This document shows positions 62,012 through 64,000 of a stretch of DNA of 64,000 nt, one piece after another. Source of the stretch: Ancylomarina sp. 16SWW S1-10-2 (GTDB lineage Bacteria > Bacteroidota > Bacteroidia > Bacteroidales > Marinifilaceae); assembly GCF_009669305.1 (NCBI RefSeq), contig NZ_SADB01000018.1, forward strand, positions 22,724 through 86,723. Direction: 5' to 3'. The notes under the pieces were generated by a model. It saw only the letters and a list, made by a program, of their open reading frames with translations, did not search any database and was not told where the DNA came from. Made by a program: the position numbers and the translations under genes. Each line of letters begins with the position of its first letter. Positions within the stretch are counted from its first letter, which is position 1.

Positions 62012-63271
62012 ATGATAAAGCAAATTTTATTTACTGTTGTTTTTCTTATAACTCTAGGTGTCTTTGCCTGGTCTGTATTTCGCTTATGGTCGTTTTTTAA
62101 ACTGACCAAGCCAGCTTATCCTATCAAGAATATATCTGCAAGAATAACACGTACTTTAAATGTTGCATTTGGACAGAGTAAAATATTTAGAAAACCAGTG
62201 ATTGGTTTTATGCATGCGCTTGTTTTTTGGGGCTTTCTTGTCATTACAATGGGCAGTGTTGAGATGGTTTACGATGGATTGGTTGGCTTTGATCGATCTT
62301 TCGCTTTTATGGGTACTTTTTATGATGTTATTATTGCATCGGGCGATGTGTTTGCCCTAATTATTTTAGTTTTCATTGTTCTCTTTATTGTTAGAAGAAA
62401 ATTTATGAACATCAAGCGATTTAAAGGTGTCGAGATTACACCAAAAGCAAATTTAGATGCTCAGCTTTCTCTCTATTTTATAGGTTTATTAATGCTATCT
62501 CTTTTAGTATTTAACTTGGGTTATATCAGCAATCATTCCAATGAAATATTGGGTGTTTATCCTGTGTCATCCCAAATTATTCAATGGACTTCATTTGATT
62601 TTGGTGTTATGCAAGAATCAGGATGGTGGACTCATATTCTTCTGATTTTTATTTTTGCGAATTACTTGCCATACTCTAAGCACTTCCATGTGTTTTTATC
62701 TATACCGAATGTCTTCCTTTCGAATCTTGATCCTCTAGCTAAATATCCAAATTTGGATTCTGTTACAAAAGAGGTGAAGTTAATGTTAGACCCAAATGCA
62801 ACTTATGACGAAACAGATGAGGTTACGCGTTTTGGTGTAAAGGATGTTGAAGATGTGACTTGGCGAAATTATATGGATTCTTTAGCTTGTACACAGTGCG
62901 GACGTTGTACTGATGTTTGTCCAGCTAATATTACTGGGAAACTTTTATCTCCAAGAAAGATACTCGTTGACCTTCGTCATAGAATGAATGAAAAAGGAGC
63001 TCTTTTACTTAAGGGTACTGAGGATACAAAGAGCTTGGTTAGAGATTATATAAGTGAAGAAGAAATTTGGGCATGCACCACATGTAATGCATGTGCACAA
63101 GAGTGTCCAATAGAAATAAGTCAGCCAAATTTGATTATGGATATGCGACGCTATCTCGTTATGGAAGAGGCTTCGGCTCCTGCAGGATTGAATGCCATGT
63201 TTGCAAATATTGAAAATAATGGTGCTCCATGGCAATTTTCTCCTGAGGATAGAATGAAATGGGCGGATTAA
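62012..63271 (+). CDS. Membrane Fe-S protein of the ETF:menaquinone oxidoreductase (EtfD/EMF) type
   Basis: A 419-residue protein. The N-terminal 250 residues hold about five membrane helices like NarI, with histidines suited to heme b (IGFMHALVFWGF, GWWTHILL, YSKHFHV). A cytoplasmic 4Fe-4S dicluster follows: CTQCGRCTDVCP from about residue 293 and CTTCNACAQECP from about residue 355. This matches the first half of EtfD/EMF, which moves electrons from EtfAB to quinone. Full EtfD also has CCG-type HdrD domains, often as a second gene in Bacteroidota; none is here. It is followed by repeats and an IS scrap. Confidence 0.85.
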   Translation: MIKQILFTVVFLITLGVFAWSVFRLWSFFKLTKPAYPIKNISARITRTLNVAFGQSKIFRKPVIGFMHALVFWGFLVITMGSVEMVYDGLVGFDRSFAFMGTFYDVIIASGDVFALIILVFIVLFIVRRKFMNIKRFKGVEITPKANLDAQLSLYFIGLLMLSLLVFNLGYISNHSNEILGVYPVSSQIIQWTSFDFGVMQESGWWTHILLIFIFANYLPYSKHFHVFLSIPNVFLSNLDPLAKYPNLDSVTKEVKLMLDPNATYDETDEVTRFGVKDVEDVTWRNYMDSLACTQCGRCTDVCPANITGKLLSPRKILVDLRHRMNEKGALLLKGTEDTKSLVRDYISEEEIWACTTCNACAQECPIEISQPNLIMDMRRYLVMEEASAPAGLNAMFANIENNGAPWQFSPEDRMKWAD

Positions 63272-63289
63272 TTGTGATGTTTTGATAGA

Positions 63290-63494
63290 AATTATTTCGC
63301 CCCTTTGGGGTTTAATGATTCGTGTTTATAATTCAAAGGCCTACGACCTTTGCTATTTATCGCACCCCTTTGGGGTTTGACAATAATTTAGGGGTGGGAC
63401 TTTGAAAAGAGAATGATGTTATTAAGATTATTGTTTTTTATATATGAATTGAATTATAGCCACAAAGAACATGATTATTAAGATTAGTGTAAAA
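63290..63494. repeat. Palindromic CCCCTTTGGGG repeats, inverted set
   Basis: CCCCTTTGGGG occurs at 63300 and 63365, each followed by TTTAATG or TTTGACA. A CAAAGG-CCTACGA-CCTTTG hairpin lies near 63336. These are in the opposite sense to the copies further on. No gene. Confidence 0.6.
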
Positions 63495-63626
63495 CCCGGA
63501 TATTAGAATTAGAACAAGATATTGAACCCCAAAGGGGGTAATAAATAGTTAAGGATGTAACTTAAGTAATAAAAAGAATGCAGTATGAATTAACTTATTG
63601 TCTACTTTTTTGTTGCAAGTCCAATA
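63495..63626. repeat. Direct repeat, copy A (~130 bp)
   Basis: It runs from the GGATATTAGAATTAG segment through ACCCCAAAGGGGGTAATAAATAG and GAATGCAGTATGAATTAAC to AAGTCCAATA. Its last 88 bases match copy B with one difference (AAGTAAT vs AAATAAT). Confidence 0.8.
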
Positions 63627-63667
63627 CTAAGCCCCAAAGGGGCAAGATTAATGAGATCAGGGTATAG

Positions 63668-63800
63668 CCCTGATATTAGGATTAGAACAAGACATTAAAC
63701 CCCAAAGGGGTGTAATAAATAGTTAAGGATGTAACTTAAATAATAAAAAGAATGCAGTATGAATTAACTTATTGTCTACTTTTTTGTTGCAAGTCCAATA
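63668..63800. repeat. Direct repeat, copy B (~130 bp)
   Basis: The second copy, 173-174 bases after copy A. An ATCAGGG-TATA-GCCCTGAT hairpin lies at its left, and it ends exactly where the transposase fragment begins. Confidence 0.8.
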
Positions 63801-64000
63801 TTTCATTCAGATCAGGGCGTTCAATATACAGCTGCTAAATTTAGAGACTTATTCAAAAAGAAATTTATCACACAAAGCATGAGTCGAAAGGGTAATTGCT
63901 GGGACAATGCTGTAGCTGAATGTTTCTTTAAAATAATTAAATCTGAAATGATAGATCACAGATACTACTATTCTCATTTTCAAGCTAAAATTGAAATAGT
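63798..64000 (+). pseudogene. 5'-truncated IS3-family transposase (OrfB) fragment
   Basis: The frame reads IFHSDQGVQYTAAKFRDLF, then TQSMSRKGNCWDNAVAECFF and IIKSEMIDHRYYYSH, which is the DDE integrase core of IS3-family OrfB with the second D (HSD) and the final E (K-SE). The N-terminal part with the first D is absent: the frame enters repeat copy B and meets a TAA at 63765 with no start. It runs off the window edge, so the 3' end is not seen. Confidence 0.88.

Overview
The window is an AT-rich chromosomal segment of a Bacteroidota bacterium, most likely class Bacteroidia and possibly a marine Marinilabiliales/Marinifilaceae type. The evidence is family content rather than a search. It carries several Bacteroidota-restricted families (DUF4293, DUF4295, DUF4301, DUF5916, DUF6155, DUF2027). 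The ribosomal cluster rpmB-rpmG-DUF4295-ftsY-rimO has the order usual in this phylum. Several start regions carry TAnnTTTG -7 elements, and Shine-Dalgarno sequences are mostly weak. Genes lie on both strands in short units separated by clear hairpin terminators. No tRNA, rRNA or CRISPR array was seen.

Layout. 1-10.1 kb: the 3' end of rny, a SirB1-like protein, a nucleoside phosphorylase, a prohibitin/SPFH protein, a CBM9/DUF5916 outer-membrane protein, DUF4293, a sensor kinase with an ABC-type substrate-binding sensor domain, and a flavin reductase. 10.5-19.9 kb: MscS, NadA, an acyltransferase followed by an omega-amidase, a B3/B4 protein, a FolM-like SDR, MutT/Nudix, DUF819, an ATP-grasp enzyme, DinB-like and NRDE proteins. 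20-27.4 kb: PckA, DUF6155, an unknown acidic protein, MarC, then the ribosomal/SRP/RimO cluster. 27.5-29.1 kb: a TorF-like porin, degenerate G-tract repeats, and a decayed second copy of the rimO 3' end with its terminator. 29.1-36.6 kb: Dabb protein, M3 peptidase, YitT, an orphan trpB behind a Trp-Trp leader peptide and terminator, map, ispD. 36.7-54.8 kb: DUF4301, radical SAM proteins (TIGR01212 and YgiQ), a TPR lipoprotein, a PHP phosphatase, a PlsC-GNAT fusion (OlsF-like aminolipid synthase), LysE, DUF2027-Smr, QueA, a SPOR-like membrane protein, XerD, AroQ, Pyk, U32.

55.1-63.3 kb is a coherent acyl-CoA module: crotonase, 3-hydroxyacyl-CoA dehydrogenase, thiolase, acyl-CoA dehydrogenase, EtfB, EtfA and a membrane Fe-S protein resembling the ETF:quinone oxidoreductase EtfD/EMF. 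It could run as short-chain beta-oxidation feeding electrons to menaquinone, or in the butyryl-CoA-forming direction. The module ends in a palindromic-repeat cluster with a 130-bp direct repeat and a 5'-truncated IS3-family transposase that reaches the window edge.

I found no new defence system. The best candidates for follow-up are the trp attenuator at 34185-34309, the sensor kinase whose H-box histidine is glutamine, the rimO duplication scar, the mobile-element scar after the Etf module, and the OlsF-like fusion.
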